Part shown: positions 51,666 to 64,000 of the stretch, one piece after another
Layout of the letters: each line of letters starts with the position of its first letter
How positions within the stretch are numbered: position 1 is the first letter of the stretch
Source of the DNA: Bombyx mori
Taxonomy: Eukaryota; Arthropoda; Insecta; Lepidoptera; Bombycidae
Length of the DNA: 64,000 bases
Direction: 5' to 3'
Assembly: GCF_030269925.1 (NCBI RefSeq)
Contig: NC_085121.1
Location: forward strand, 10,929,501 to 10,993,500
Notes under the pieces: model-generated
Told to the model about the DNA's origin: nothing
What the model saw: the letters and a program-made list of their open reading frames with translations, nothing else
Database searches by the model: none
Translations under genes and position numbers: made by a program

Positions 51666-53418
51666 AACGGTACTATTCGCCTTGGAGGGATAGCGAGTGC
51701 TCACAGCACAGCTTTTTATGCAAACCTTACGATAACTGGGTTATCGGATTTGGAATATTAAATTTCATTGACGTTTTGTGTTGCCTGCCAAGGCCACGTG
51801 TCGCAAAAGGTATCGTGCACAATATTGTACGATACAGCTTCGATATTTCACGAATCGCGTGGATTCTAGATAGGTTTATGTGACTTCCTATTTTTTCTTG
51901 GTTTAAAGTTTGTTGAAAGTTGATTCCAGAGCGTGCATATTCATTTATGTTTATTTATTGAAATTGACAATTTAATGGTTCGGTAAACTTCGATTTTTAT
52001 TTTTTTTTATCACATTAACTACTCATCAACTAATTACCTAGCTAGCTATATAGCTACAATAGACATACGACGGTGCTACTCATCTAATGCGAAGCATACC
52101 TGAGCTCACAGACACCACAATGTGAATGACACTACCCAACTTGAAGTCACAGTTACATTACCGCAACGGCTGCTCTGCGATCCTACCCTACAAACTTAAA
52201 AATAGTCAGGTTGGCGGAGCAGTACCAGAGCGATCATATAATATGCTCCTTCATTAGTGCTCAAGATATGAAGGGCTTAATAATAAGAGCGTTATGTGGG
52301 GAAATAGGCGAGGTCTTACTACCAACAGATTATAGAAAAGTAGTATCAGCAGCCCGGGTCGCGTAGTATAAATTCAGTCGGTCATAAACACTATAAAGTA
52401 TAGTGTATTTATGAGAAATTCGATGTTTTCGGGACAAAAAGCAACAAAATTATTGAGCCGTAACGAAATTAATATCTGTATCTTCGATCAATAATACTAT
52501 TATTGATCGAAGATCTGTATAATTATTTCGCTTTTATGATACGGGAACTTATTCCAGAGAAGCGACGCACATAGTCGCGCTGACATTGTACTCTTATCTG
52601 ATTACATGATTTTTAAATCCGTTGAGTTTTAGAAAAGAACAATTTGCACCCTTTAACTAATTACCTACATTGCAAAGCTAGTATTATGATGGACGTCAAT
52701 TTATGTATATAGAACTACAATATACACGGTAAATAGTTATATCCAAATTTATCAATAGTCTAAATAATCGAAAACTATATTCCTTTCCTACGTAATGCTT
52801 CTAATGTGTTCTAAGTTTGTTAATGCGCAAAATAAAACAAATAAATGACAATTAACAACTCAGAATGCTAAATATGACCACTTAAACAATTGTATTAGTC
52901 CGAAAACTGTACACGCCCGTTTTTGCTGAAACAATATTCGGATTTACGAACCTAAATAAGTTCAGCGACTCATAAAAATAAATAGTCCGCTGGTGCTGCT
53001 CATTTTATTAACGTTTTGTTTCGCTTCCAAAACTGATATCCGGTAAAAATCACAAGGGAAGCCAGCACGCGACGTCAACTCTAGCGTGATGCGTGACGGG
53101 CGAACGATGCACAAGCTTCGTACCTTGACAAGTATTTACTGTACTGAGTTTGGTTATTTTTAAACTGTACATATTTATTTAAAAAAATGCTGTTCTAAGA
53201 TTTTTAATATGCTCTATTAGTTTCAGACGTATGTCATGTATGTTAGTAAGTATGTGTTTTTGTAATGGAATCTTTGAACATGATTTTGACCCCCTTTAAA
53301 ACGTTGGATTAACTCGAAATTTGGTATACTTATATTACGGACCGATGCCAATTCAATATTCAATTCAAAAATATTGAAAAAAAAATATTGAAAAAATTGA
53401 AATACAACTAAAAATTGA
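51666..53418. other. Gene-free region
   Basis: AT-rich. A decayed SINE-A-like stretch at about 52085-52260 (weak) and a perfect short hairpin at 52480-52514. No coding sequence. Confidence 0.4.
52480..52514. repeat. Perfect 16-bp hairpin
   Basis: ATCTTCGATCAATAAT, 3 nt, then its exact reverse complement. Confidence 0.85.
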
Positions 53419-53773
53419 AAAATAAATAATAGATTAAAAAAACTAACAAAATACGCTTTTATAGAAAATGTAACTAAAAAATGGAAAATAAATTTTAATA
53501 AATTTGAATTAAAAATAGTGTAAGAAAAAAATGTTTTATTGTAAAAAAAAGCGGGGTTGCATGGTATCAGTAGTCATAAATATTTTATGAACAGATATGA
53601 GTAGAAGGGTTATTTTGATAATATCCTGAAAAGCACCCCACGCTTTTTATCAATAAAATCATTTTTTTCTTATACTTTTTTAAATTCAGTTTTATTAAAA
53701 TTTATTTTCTATTTTTTAGTTAGTTTTTCTATAAAAGCGTATTTTGTTAGTTTTTTTAAACTATTATTTATTT
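53419..53773. mobile_element. Foldback element with about 135-bp arms
   Basis: The left arm starts AAATAAATAATAG and contains ACTAACAAAATACGCTTTTA and AAAATAAATTTTAATAAA. The right arm is its near-perfect reverse complement, ending CTATTATTTATTT. The centre is about 90 nt. No coding; probably a MITE or foldback transposon. Confidence 0.7.
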
Positions 53774-56345
53774 AACTTTGGCGTTTAGAAAAGATTACAG
53801 TCGCCACGTGACAACGAAAACTGTAACGTATTCGAAACGTCGGATAAACGTAAAAGTGATTTTATTACGTATGGTAACTATGTATATATTTTTTTGTTTT
53901 AAAAGTCAAAACTTTTATTATTAATTAACTCATTTATTAACGTGAAAAAGTTAAACATTACGCATAATTAGGTTCGCATGAATCGTGTCATAATGTTATA
54001 TCGAAGTTGTACACATTAAAATTTGTTCAGAGCTAAATAGGAAATCACACAAAGACGTCTTAACACAGTTCCATAGAATAACATCGTCGCAATTGAGTCT
54101 GGACAGCGAGTCACGGTGGTGCGGGCATTAAGCATCACAGTCGTGGTCTATTATGGATAATTCATGTGGAAAGTAATTGTTCCGTTGTCGGGCCTTGTGC
54201 CGGGGACATTATCGCGTTCGTCACGCTGCGCACGTGTACGTTTGATCTAATAAAATAATTCCCGTATCAAATTTTACGCGCCTATCTAGATCCCGTAGAC
54301 AAAGGATCCCGCAGGGGCTACAGAGATTCGCTTTGTAATAACTGGTCGCGTATACAATAGATCAACCCAATATTTTTTTTAATTCTTTGAAAATAAATGG
54401 GCTAAAGGTTTCAATGGAATATAATTGTAACAGATTTGTATACCAAATCGTAACTTTGTATTTATAATAAATCTATGTTGTGAATCAAAATTTAATGTGT
54501 TTTTGTAGCTTCGCAAAGTTGTAGTTTGATACATGTAAGAACGAAGTTTCTCAGTTTATTAATTATTAAATATTAATAAAAATTCCACAAACCGCTTTTA
54601 ACAGTGAGAATAAATTGAATTAAAAAAATTGTAAGCTAATCAGAATTTAAGGTCGCTGATGAATACGACTAAAAACTCATTCTGAAAGTGTAAAGTGGCA
54701 AAAACGCGTGGGTTTCAAGCTGGCGTTGCAATTTCCTGTCACTGATTCCGATTTAATAATGATTAAATACAGTATGATTGCCGTAGCGTGCGTGCGTAGC
54801 CCTGTCGTGGCTGTGCGCTTGGCATGTCTACACCGACAAAAACGGGGAAAAACGTAGAAAAGTTTTGTCACAAAGACATTACTTTACATATTTCACAGTG
54901 GATCGGCTGACGTAGATAATTTGCTTCTATTATCGAAAAACATATTTCGCGGGAAATCGTTACCACATCGTCATTGTTCCCGAAGCCGAAAAAAGTACTG
55001 AAATAAAACTATTTCTTAAGCTCAGCATATATATGTATATATTTGTACCCGTACTCTACAGTAAACCTAGCCAGTTGATGTTCCTTATCCTCACCGTAAA
55101 CCGTTCGAAGGTGTGTACCTCAGTTTTGATTGTAATAAATTGCGTGAAGTTCAAAAAACAACGTTATAATGTATTCTTAAAATCGATTCGGCTATTGTGT
55201 TAAGAATAACTAGCACTATCTGCCTTCTTTTTCGGGAATAGTTTCTTAAGTATTATACTTAAATTAAATAATTAGTAATATCATGGAAAAGGAGTTGAAT
55301 TTCATGGCATAATTAATTACATGAAAAAATTTGCAAATAAAATTATGTGCTACGGCGTACAAATGAGACTTAGATACTAAACTAACGTTTTATACGTATT
55401 CAATTTGCAATGTTTGTGATTAGTTCACCAATTTTACTTATAAATCTAGATTTCATATTAAAATCGAAAATTTAACGAACTAAGTTAATGGAAGTAACAA
55501 AATATTTATCTCAACAATCACCACTGTGTAAGAAGTTCACTCCACATAGCTACACAGTCGTTACCAAAAGAAATGTCGATTTGTCACAATCACAGGCAAG
55601 GGACCCGCTGTCAACTCAGAACAAACCACATTGGTTCATTAGACACGGGACAATGATACTCTAATTATGAACCATTTGACACACGCTCACAGTACACTGT
55701 GCCTAATGACTTTCAATAACAAAGATCAATGGATTCCATTAACGAAATCGATCCATAAACTAGGAACCAGCCCACAGGAACATTTGCACGAAACAGTCAT
55801 CAATAAATTAATATTAATAATATCGGTATTGTTAAATTTGTGATCGGGGCTGATAGTATAAAGGCCCGTACGTGATCGTAATAATTAAAAGTAAAGATAA
55901 TGTTTATTATGTATGCCGAGCACGCGCTAAGAGGGAACCCATTAAGATTTAAATTTAGGTAAAGTGTACTTTAGTAGGGATGCTGGTATAATTGAAACAA
56001 ATGTAAGGATTACACGACAAATTGCTTAATGCTAAAGCGATTTGTCTAAGTCGGAACAGTGAAAGGAACAATTGTATATTTTTATTGATGTAATTCTCAG
56101 AAGAGAACGTCGGTAATAAAGTTGTATGTGAGTTCTTAAGCTCCAGAATAGTTTTATGGGTAGTATATGAGTTATTGAATTTTACATTTTGCATAACTGA
56201 AAACTATAAGATTTAAAGGTTTAGGTTTTTGGAGTTTACTCCTTAAGAATCGATTTACATATATAGGCCCGGGGTATGAAAATTATGGGGACCAAAATCG
56301 TACTAGAGAGTATAGCATGTCACACGAAATGCGTTATGCGCCTGA
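53774..56345. other. Gene-free region
   Basis: 2.6 kb of AT-rich DNA. No supported coding sequence, RNA gene or repeat. Confidence 0.45.
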
Positions 56346-56391
56346 TTGGCTCCTGATTGCGTGATGCGTGCGCGCGCCAATCAGGAGCCAA
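56346..56391. repeat. 14-bp stem with GC-rich loop
   Basis: TTGGCTCCTGATTG, an 18-nt loop of GCG/TGC words, then the exact reverse complement. It sits in a GC-rich patch (56370-56460) unlike its surroundings. Confidence 0.75.
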
Positions 56392-56937
56392 CGCGCGGCC
56401 GCGTTATCGCAGGTGACGCCGGGCTGCTGCGCCGGCAGTCCGCCACAAAGCCTCGTACTGATCGCGCGTTTCTCTCATTATTGTATTTTCATATATTTGT
56501 TAGTCGTTTGTTTTGTGTCTCGTTAATTTGTTAATAATCTGTAGTGTATCGTGTTGTCGTAATATAGAACTATTTCTCGTATTGTTTCGTTTAATTTACC
56601 GACATCGTTTTGCTTGTGGCCGGACGCCGTTCGGGTTCGATTCCTGAACGTATCAACTGTTAGTGGGTTGATACCCGAATATAACCCGCTACAAATCATT
56701 TATTAATAAAGCTTATTAAATATAAACAATTCCTTCTATCAGTGAATGGACAACTTATATATTAATTGTAAAAGTGAATTATATAGACTTACTTAATTAC
56801 CGCATCCACGTGTTCCGCAACTCCCGGATCATTCTCACTAGAATACGTAACTTCCATATTTTACTGTATTCAACTGACACAAATTTATATTTATATCCAG
56901 TAAACTCCAGTCGTGCGTCGGAGCGGACACACACACT
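56392..56937. other. Unassigned repeat-like sequence with a B-box motif
   Basis: Contains GGTTCGATTCC at about 56632-56642, an exact Pol III B box that folds into a tRNA-like T arm. No A box at the right spacing, so not called a tRNA gene. Confidence 0.4.
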
Positions 56938-57300
56938 TTTTTTTTTCTTACCTAAGCTGGTAGCCTAGTGAGGCTATTCTAGCGGAACCTTAACTAGTAG
57001 GTGAGCTCACGGGGCTCAAACCTGACGACGATGTTAACACGAACCATAGCAAGAGTCGTGCTTCGCAGAATCTACCACCGGATCGGAAACGCGACCCACT
57101 GAGAAGATCCGGCGAGAAACTCAGTGGGCTGTGTCTGAGGGTTAATTTACTCGTCGAGCCCTTCGTCGCAAGCGACGGGTTCGACGAGAACGGTGACCGG
57201 TGCTTGAAGTACCTAGAAGCACCGTTAGTGGATCGGGAGGATCCGAGATGACGTGTTTTGGGCGACGTCGACTGCTTTCCATTCTGTCCGCAGGATCGGG
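56938..57300 (+). mobile_element. SINE family B copy
   Basis: After a T-run: CTTACCTAAGCTGGTAGCC, GCAGAATCTACCACCGGATC, AACTCAGTGGGCTGTGTC, CCTTCGTCGCAAGCGACGGG, and a TCTGTCCGCAGGATCGGGA end. Less diverged than the copy at 8153. Confidence 0.85.
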
Positions 57301-60300
57301 AAGTCTTACCGTTGAATATTGCTAAAATGACAAGAGTATGTACAATGATATCGCAATATACCTTAAAGATTTAATATTGTTTCTAAGCTTAGTTTAAGGA
57401 AAACCTATTTTATAAATTGTCAATTGTTCAGGAAACACTTTTTCTCGACATTTTCGTTTATTACTTTTATCGTGTAATTTTAATTTTTATTCGTCACGGC
57501 GATCCTTGTGGGCGTCCTGTGACCAGACCATGATGATGATGATGATGACGACGATTCAAAATAAAGTATACAATTGAAAAATATTTATTAATTCAGGCAG
57601 ACTGCTCAGTTTCAACAGAACTGTGACTAGGTGGTAGAGTTTCATTTTACATCCAGTGAATAGGAGTATAAACTGTGAATTATTGACTTGATTTTGCCTA
57701 ATACTTGCATGAGAAAGTAAGTGGTTTTAAACTAAGATAAGCGGGGGCAGTATTGAAGTGGGATGACGTGCCTTATCTCAATATGGCGTAGAACTTGAAA
57801 CTGACGTTGATTCATAATTTACTAAAATTAAGCAAATTCATTGGATCTTTCTTTTGGAAAGTAAGTTAACGATTTCATAATGTTACATTGTTACTATTAT
57901 AATAATTATGTTCTATTTAATCCGTTTTATAAGAAAAACATACCTCATTTTATTAATAATTTCTCCTCATAAGCACACGATCGTCCGGACTACTTAATCA
58001 TGAGATATCAATAATGCTTGCGGACATGAAAAAGGTTAGAAATGTAGGATTTTTGTAAAAAAATTCAGTACAGAAATCGACAAATTTGAACTAGAGTATT
58101 GAGTACTTCTTTAGACACGGAATAATTTCAATTCTCACATTGTCACTTTGTTGTTTGTTTATTTGAGATTAAATGTAGGTGTTTCCTGATAAGCTTAAAA
58201 TTTTGAACACAACTCAGAAAATCTATATATTTAAGTTGTCTCGTCTCCATACCCGTTTGTTATTAAGGCGATTAAAATGTTTGTACAAATTGTCATGAAT
58301 ACCGTATTTTACGTACATATATTTTTATTTATGTTCATACAATAAGTTTACACAAAGCTTCAATTTAGTCATTTTATTTAATTTACTTTTATTGAGATTG
58401 TATCTTTCAAAAACAGTATTTTTTAATTACTAATAAAATTCTTTCCACACAAGTTTACCTCGTAAAGAGCCTAAATAACAAGGGATTTTCTTATATGTAT
58501 GAATTAAGTAGTCTTGAGCAATATTTCATACAAAAGAAAAAAGGTTAATATATTTTTCATTGACATTTGGCTTGTACGCACTTAATGACATCTCAGAATT
58601 CTAGTTTTTTTTTTTCTTTAATAAGAAATTTTACCTAAATATGTATAATATGTAGCTACAATTGTTACTAATGTTTTTATTCGATCCATTAAAGTACTAC
58701 AATGTTCGGGAAATCCGTATGTGAGTCAACGCACCGTGTGCTAGACAGCGTGCCGACGCTAAAACCTGTGACGTACCTTACGTATAGTGTACAATTTATC
58801 ATTACAACATTTTAACACGTAGCTTATGCTTACTGTAAAATCAATTAAAAACTGTACATTGTAAGCTTATTATCTGTCTAGACATTTTTCTTGGAAGAAA
58901 TATATAGCTCATAGCTTTTAGGGAATATTATTTTTAAGTAATTTCATTTATGATTATGACTAATGCCATTCGTAGGTTTTTAATAACTTTCCAAGATAGA
59001 TCAAATAGGACCACTTAAGTACTAATAACAGACAATACCAGGTCGCCGCTTACAAGTTCAACAAACATACCAATCATGTACAAAACTATTCAACGAGATA
59101 ATAACACGATCGAAATTAATTTATGAAGTAGAACATCAAAGAATACCATCGATACAGTCGAACAGGACATGTGACAGAAATAAAAGCAAAGCGCCTCCGC
59201 GCGAGGATGTTGGTAATTTATGAATTTGTCAGGACAAACTGAACAACGGCTACGGTGTAAATAAAGAACGAGCGGCGTGGATAAATTTGTGTCAGATCAA
59301 ATGGATCGAGCTAAGAACGATTTGTTGTACTTATTGCGCACGTTCCGCCCTCTTGCCTCGTGCGACGAATAAAACAATCCCCGACAATGTTCAGCGATGA
59401 AGTTGTGCGTCGCTTCGGAAGATTTATCGCAGTTTTGCTCGTCACAGCGTAAAATTTAATTTGAAAACGCTTCCAATATAATTTCACGACGAAAATAAAA
59501 TTTATTCGTTCTAAATGCGATTAAAATACATTATTTCTGGTATATTAAATGCCTTAGGAGCTACGAATAAATAATAAATCTTATTAGTAGCTTAGGAGTT
59601 AAAAGTAAGTGAATCGATTGGAGTTAAAGCGCAAATTAAGGTATGATGGTCGGAATTCGTATTATATAATATACATCTATTACACCTTTTACATAATATA
59701 AATAGATATATCCGAGCAACCCTTAATCTACGGATTCTAATTGACCGCTTAGAAACAAATGCATTTTGAAATACGTAAAAATGTATATATATAGTATGTA
59801 ATGTGAGAGCAACTTAGTTTTAACTATAAAGTAAAATTTTGGTCTGTATATTAATGAAGCATTCAAACAAAGAGATTTCAAATTGTGGTTAGATATACAT
59901 TCTCAAATATTAACACAGTTTCGAGCCACGTGCCCGGAACAATTTGCATTTGTATGAAACCGGTAACGGGTATTATTATTTTAATTACAAATGGAGCCAT
60001 CCCTTTGCCTCGCGTAGGAGAATACAACTACATGTAGATAATGTTACAAATTGAAACCGTTATTTAACGATAATGTATTTTTTTTAAGATTCATCATATC
60101 ATCATCATGTTCAAATTTCATTAACAAAGCGCACATACGGTGCTTGCTATAAAGTGACTTATGCCATTTTTGTCAACACTGAACTGAGTATGAGAAAATA
60201 CTATTTTTAATAGTTGTTCCTGAGACGAGAAAGATATTTGCTTTTACTGATGAAGTTTAAAGTTGTAGTTTAAATATTATTTTATTTCTTTAACCTAGCA

Positions 60301-60800
60301 GAACTATATAAGAATTATATAATAAGATGTTGAATTGAAAAATTACATAATTTGCATAAGTGACGTTATCGCACTGTAGGTATGTGCGATATGGTAAATT
60401 TATGTTAATTATATTTTAAGTATGTACATCAGCTATTTCATTTTGATTGTTTTTCGCTACATATTCGCTGATAGCCTAAGGGGCGGTTCCAGCTTCAAGC
60501 CATATTTAGTTAGTAGTAAGTTACACCTTTACTGCCTTTGAAATTGCTGCCGTCCATGAGGGAAGGTGGTCACTCGCCATTAAGGAGGTCATATGCTCGA
60601 CTATACGATTTCAAAGACAAGAAAAAAAGAATAACAAAATCTAAAAATTTGTACTCGTAGTCTTCTAAGTTCAGAACAAAGCTCATTTGAACCACACAGA
60701 AGCCTTTTACTTGTACAAGTATTCAACTTTTGTAACATTGAGATTAGACTTTTTTCATAATCAAAATAGCATTTTCAATAAATTAACTACGATCGAAATA
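57301..60800. other. Gene-free region
   Basis: 3.5 kb, AT-rich. It holds an ATG/GAT microsatellite (57530-57552) and a possible SINE B trace at about 60460-60500 (TTCGCTGATAGCC). No coding sequence. Confidence 0.45.
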
Positions 60801-61038
60801 CTGGTGGTAGGACCTCTTGTGAGTCCGCACGAGTAGGTACCACCACCCCGCCTATTTCTGCCGTGAAGCAGTAATGCGTTTCGGTTTGAAGGGTGGGGCA
60901 GCCGTTGTAAGTATACTTGATACCTTCGAACTTATATCTCAAGGTGAATGGCGCATTTACGTTGTAGATGTCTATGGGCTCCAGTAACCACTTAACACCA
61001 TGTGGGCTCTGAGCTCGTTCATCCATCTAAGTAATAAA
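60801..61038 (+). mobile_element. SINE family A copy
   Basis: CTGGTGGTAGGACCTCTTGTG to CATCTAAGTAATAAAA, followed by an (AAT)n run. Confidence 0.9.
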
Positions 61039-61349
61039 ATAATAATAATAATAATAGCGCATTTACTTATAGTGTTTTTGTCTATTTCGTGCAAAAAAAT
61101 ATTTTTATTGTTCTTTTATAGTCTTTTCAGGTGGAATAGTATACGGATTATCTGGTGGTCTGTGGTCGTTGTGGTTTATAGACATCAGCAATACTGGAGG
61201 CAAAACTAATGCTGGTTACAGATTAATGATGCATAATTATGAGAGCAACTGACACGCGGGTTAACACTATCTCACTCGAGCGTGAGACGCATCCGCCAGC
61301 TACCGTAACACGCCATATTAGGTAAAGTGAGTCAGATTGTTCAACCACG

Positions 61350-61602
61350 GGTTTTTTTATTTTTTATTTCTTAGATGTGTGGACGAGCTCACAGCCCACC
61401 TGGTGTTAAGGGGTTACTGGAGCCCATAGACATTTACAACGTAAATGCGCCACCCACCTTGAGATATAAGTTCTAAGGTCTCAGTATAGTTACAACGGCT
61501 GAACCACCCTTCAAGCCGCAACGCATTACTGCTTCAGGGCAGAAATAGGCGGGGTGGTGGTACCTACCCGTGCGGACTCACATGAGGTCCTACCACCAGT
61601 GT
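61350..61602 (-). mobile_element. SINE family A copy
   Basis: Full body in minus orientation: TTTTTATTTCTTAGATGTG to GAGGTCCTACCACCAGTG. With the previous copy it forms an inverted pair about 310 bp apart. Confidence 0.9.
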
Positions 61603-63088
61603 GCACATTAGATTGCTGGCCGCTGCACGAAATTAAATTACTAAGCGATAAACAATTATTGGTTTTCCTTTGGTATATAATATTGTTTTCCAACTATTTA
61701 CTTCGGTTTACATCCTACAAAAAATTATAGTTAAGAATCTATAAGTTATTCTACTGTAACAATAGCTTTACGATTCAATGTGTATATATTGCTGAATTAT
61801 TTGTTTAAATAACCTCTATATTTACCAGACGGTTCGAAGACTTATTAGTCTAGTAGACTTATTAGTTATAATAGTTTATCGAGCGGTTAATCGGATCATA
61901 CATTTGCGTTTTGTGTAACTCCGGTCTACTTCTCCAGACACTATAACTACCGACTTCCTCTTCGTTCGTAGGAGGTAGTTATCATACCTCAATTTTCACT
62001 GCTCCTTAATTCATTCCTTAAGTATTGGTAGTTCAGTATGTTGGAGGCCCATAGGTAAAGCTTTAGTCTAAGCACGGAACAACCGCCTTTCAAAAGCAAT
62101 TTAGACAGCCGTTGGTAAGAGATTAAAAAGAGGAAACTTCTTTGAATGGCTAATTAGTCTACTAATATCAATTCCAATAGCTTCTGAAAATTATTAGAAT
62201 ATAGTCAAATATAAAGCTTATTGGATGAATTTCTAAAAACAACTAAATAGTTCTTTTTTATAACACAATTAAAATTCTCAAACTCCCTAATGTTCGTTAG
62301 CGTACACACCGGAATGACATCATACGTAATATCGAGTAGAAATAAAAATCGACGCTTCGAATTGTGTCCAACACGAAGCAATAATATAAATCTTATGTAT
62401 AAAGTGGCTCGTATTTCACCTTCGTCCGTAAGCACATCACGAGAGTTTACGCAGCACTGTAGGGGGATTCCAATAAAATCAGAATCGTAAAACTAAGACG
62501 GCGCGGCCATATAAAAATACCTAAGAAAGCATTAAGAACCGTCCCCTAATAATAAGTCCCGCCAGATGCACGGGACGGCCGACTGGAAAAGTCACATCGG
62601 TAACTCGAGCGAAGGAAATTATTTTTTTCGGTCTACCACACACGTCCCTTGCTGGCTCGACGAAAACTGGAGACCGTTTCCCTCACAGGAATCTCTTACA
62701 CAAGCATTTTACTCTTAAAGCTTGTGGGAGCATATTAGCGGACGGTATATTTTTACCTAGAATATATTATTACGAACGAAACGTTCAGAAAATATGCTTC
62801 CATAGTTTTTTTTCGAATGAGTTTATTTATAAATCTCCTCTGTTTTGTAGTAGTTCTAGGATATATTCCGTAGAAAAATTCACGTCTCGTAGTGGTTAGT
62901 GGTGAACACCTAACTTTATACCAATTTACTGCAAAGCTACTAAACTGAGTTTATTATCAACATTCAGCATTTTTGTGGTGAGTGCATTTTTTATTTACCT
63001 GTGAATATTGGAAGGAATCTGAATCACCCTATTGATTGTTTGGATCTTGACGTTTCCAATAGTAACCAGCAATGACTTAGATACCTAG
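61603..63088. other. Gene-free region
   Basis: AT-rich. A GC-richer stretch at 62480-62740 may be an unrecognised repeat. No coding sequence. Confidence 0.4.
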
Positions 63089-63150
63089 ATAGGGAGATTG
63101 AATGCTAATCTATATATAAGTATATATAGATTAGCATTCAATCTCCCTAT
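63089..63150. repeat. Perfect 30-bp palindrome
   Basis: ATAGGGAGATTGAATGCTAA plus TCTATATATA, two nucleotides (AG), then the exact reverse complement, followed by a TATAATA-type repeat. Confidence 0.9.
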
Positions 63151-63199
63151 ATATAATATATATTAATATATTATAATATATTATATATAATATAATGAT

Positions 63200-63395
63200 T
63201 TGCTGTTTGTTAGTCTCGCTAAAACTCGAGAACGGCTGGACCGATTTGGCTAATTTTGGTCTTGAATTATTTGTGGAAGTCCAGAGAAGGTTTAAAAGGT
63301 AGATAAATAAGAAAATGCTCGGAATTAAATAAAAATAACAATTTTGTTTTTCCTTTGAATATATTATGCATGACGAAGTCTGTCGGGTCCGCTAG
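63200..63395 (+). mobile_element. Helitron-like terminal fragment
   Basis: CTGGACCGATTTGGCTAATT in the body and GACGAAGTCTGTCGGGTCCG then CTAG at the end, the usual lepidopteran Helitron 3' form. The 5' start is not clear, because the palindrome and TA repeat lie there. Confidence 0.6.
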
Positions 63396-64000
63396 TTTTA
63401 AATAAAAACGCCTTTGCCTTTAAAAGTAATAATATAATCCACGGAAAGAATTAACGTTTTAGTCAAAACAACATTGCCGATATTCCTTCATTGATAAAAA
63501 CGAGTAAGAACGAAATAATTAGGGTATTACGTTGGCCCGATCGACGAAAATCCCGTTTCACTGGTAAAGCTCGCATTTCACGGGATATTACCGGGTGTAA
63601 TCTCGGGGCGAATAATTGCCGGTTGCACAGAACAACGCTGCTCATTAGTGCAATGTTCAATTAGGGAGCGTCGATGGACGTGAGTTCAGAGTACCGAACA
63701 ACCGAGCCGTATTACAACTACTTTGCATCCGGTACGAACAGACGTATAGTTAGTTAGCCTCATTAAAATTGATTTTGAATACTCCCGATTTCAAGTACTT
63801 TGTACTAATTAAGAGGCTTTGTTCCAAAAGATTTAAGTAGAAATTCTCGATTGTTCTCTAATTTCATTGGTAAACTAACTATGCATATTAATTGTAATGT
63901 TGAATGAAGTATTTGTGAGATTTGTTTTGTATACCTAATGAGTTAATTAGGATTTAAGGTAGAGTATTTTGATACAGGAATCTTGAAAAGATTGAAATCA
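63396..64000. other. Gene-free end of the window
   Basis: AT-rich DNA with no supported feature. Confidence 0.45.

Noticed and set aside
51444..51704. Wnt9 first exon near the GC-rich leader
   Set aside because: Its GTAAGT donor gives phase 1, whereas Wnt9 needs phase 2, and no signal peptide is present.
56605..56650. A tRNA gene
   Set aside because: Only a T arm folds; no acceptor stem, anticodon arm or A box at proper spacing.
56322..56694. A solo LTR (TGTCACAC...CGCTACA)
   Set aside because: The TG and CA ends are present but no direct repeat flanks them, and no LTR signals are clear.
60787..61026. A 79-codon minus-strand frame
   Set aside because: Entirely the SINE A body read antisense.

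Overview
The window looks like nuclear DNA of a silkworm (Bombyx) or a very close moth. The reasons are a dense scatter of short retroposons typical of Bombyx, Helitron ends ending in CTAG, long multi-exon genes with GT-AG introns, and an AT-rich background. Repeat family names from Bombyx are recalled rather than checked, so the three short retroposon families are called A, B and C here. Three conserved host genes and one probable gag-derived gene are readable; most of the rest is mobile DNA.

Layout. (1) 296-643, minus strand: the first two coding exons of a Tango11/Mff-type mitochondrial fission factor. (2) 927-6558, minus: a full-length I-clade LINE with both ORFs open, a long A tail and a matching target duplication, lying in the 5' intron of that gene. 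(3) 6568-9061: promoter-side DNA, a tRNA-derived SINE, and a Harbinger-like DNA transposon with a MADF remnant that was itself hit by a second SINE. (4) 9156-13237, minus: a second LINE with an exact 15-bp target duplication, damaged in its endonuclease and by a frameshift. (5) 13608-33670, plus: a complete 28-exon UDP-glucose:glycoprotein glucosyltransferase gene (1567 codons plus stop), whose introns hold SINEs, Helitrons, MITEs and internally deleted derivatives of the second LINE. (6) 33671-38434: intergenic, with a mariner-type MITE. (7) 38435-49561, minus: a Wnt gene best matching Wnt9 (Drosophila Wnt4), six exons to the stop, with the signal-peptide exon not found. Its large intron holds a Jockey LINE fragment interrupted by a Harbinger element. 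(8) 50122-51138, minus: an intact gag-like ORF with no pol or LTRs and with signs of a 5' UTR intron. (9) 51.7-64 kb: mostly gene-free, with foldback elements, SINEs, a Helitron end and a perfect 30-bp palindrome.

The host genes do unrelated jobs: mitochondrial fission, quality control of glycoprotein folding in the ER, and secreted signalling. Tango11 and UGGT are divergently transcribed, and their shared upstream interval has been stretched to about 13 kb mainly by insertions. UGGT and Wnt9 are convergent. I saw no CRISPR array, operon or convincing tRNA/rRNA gene. The most unusual signals are the gag-derived gene, the LINE-end short elements with exact duplications beside splice sites, and the intact LINE.
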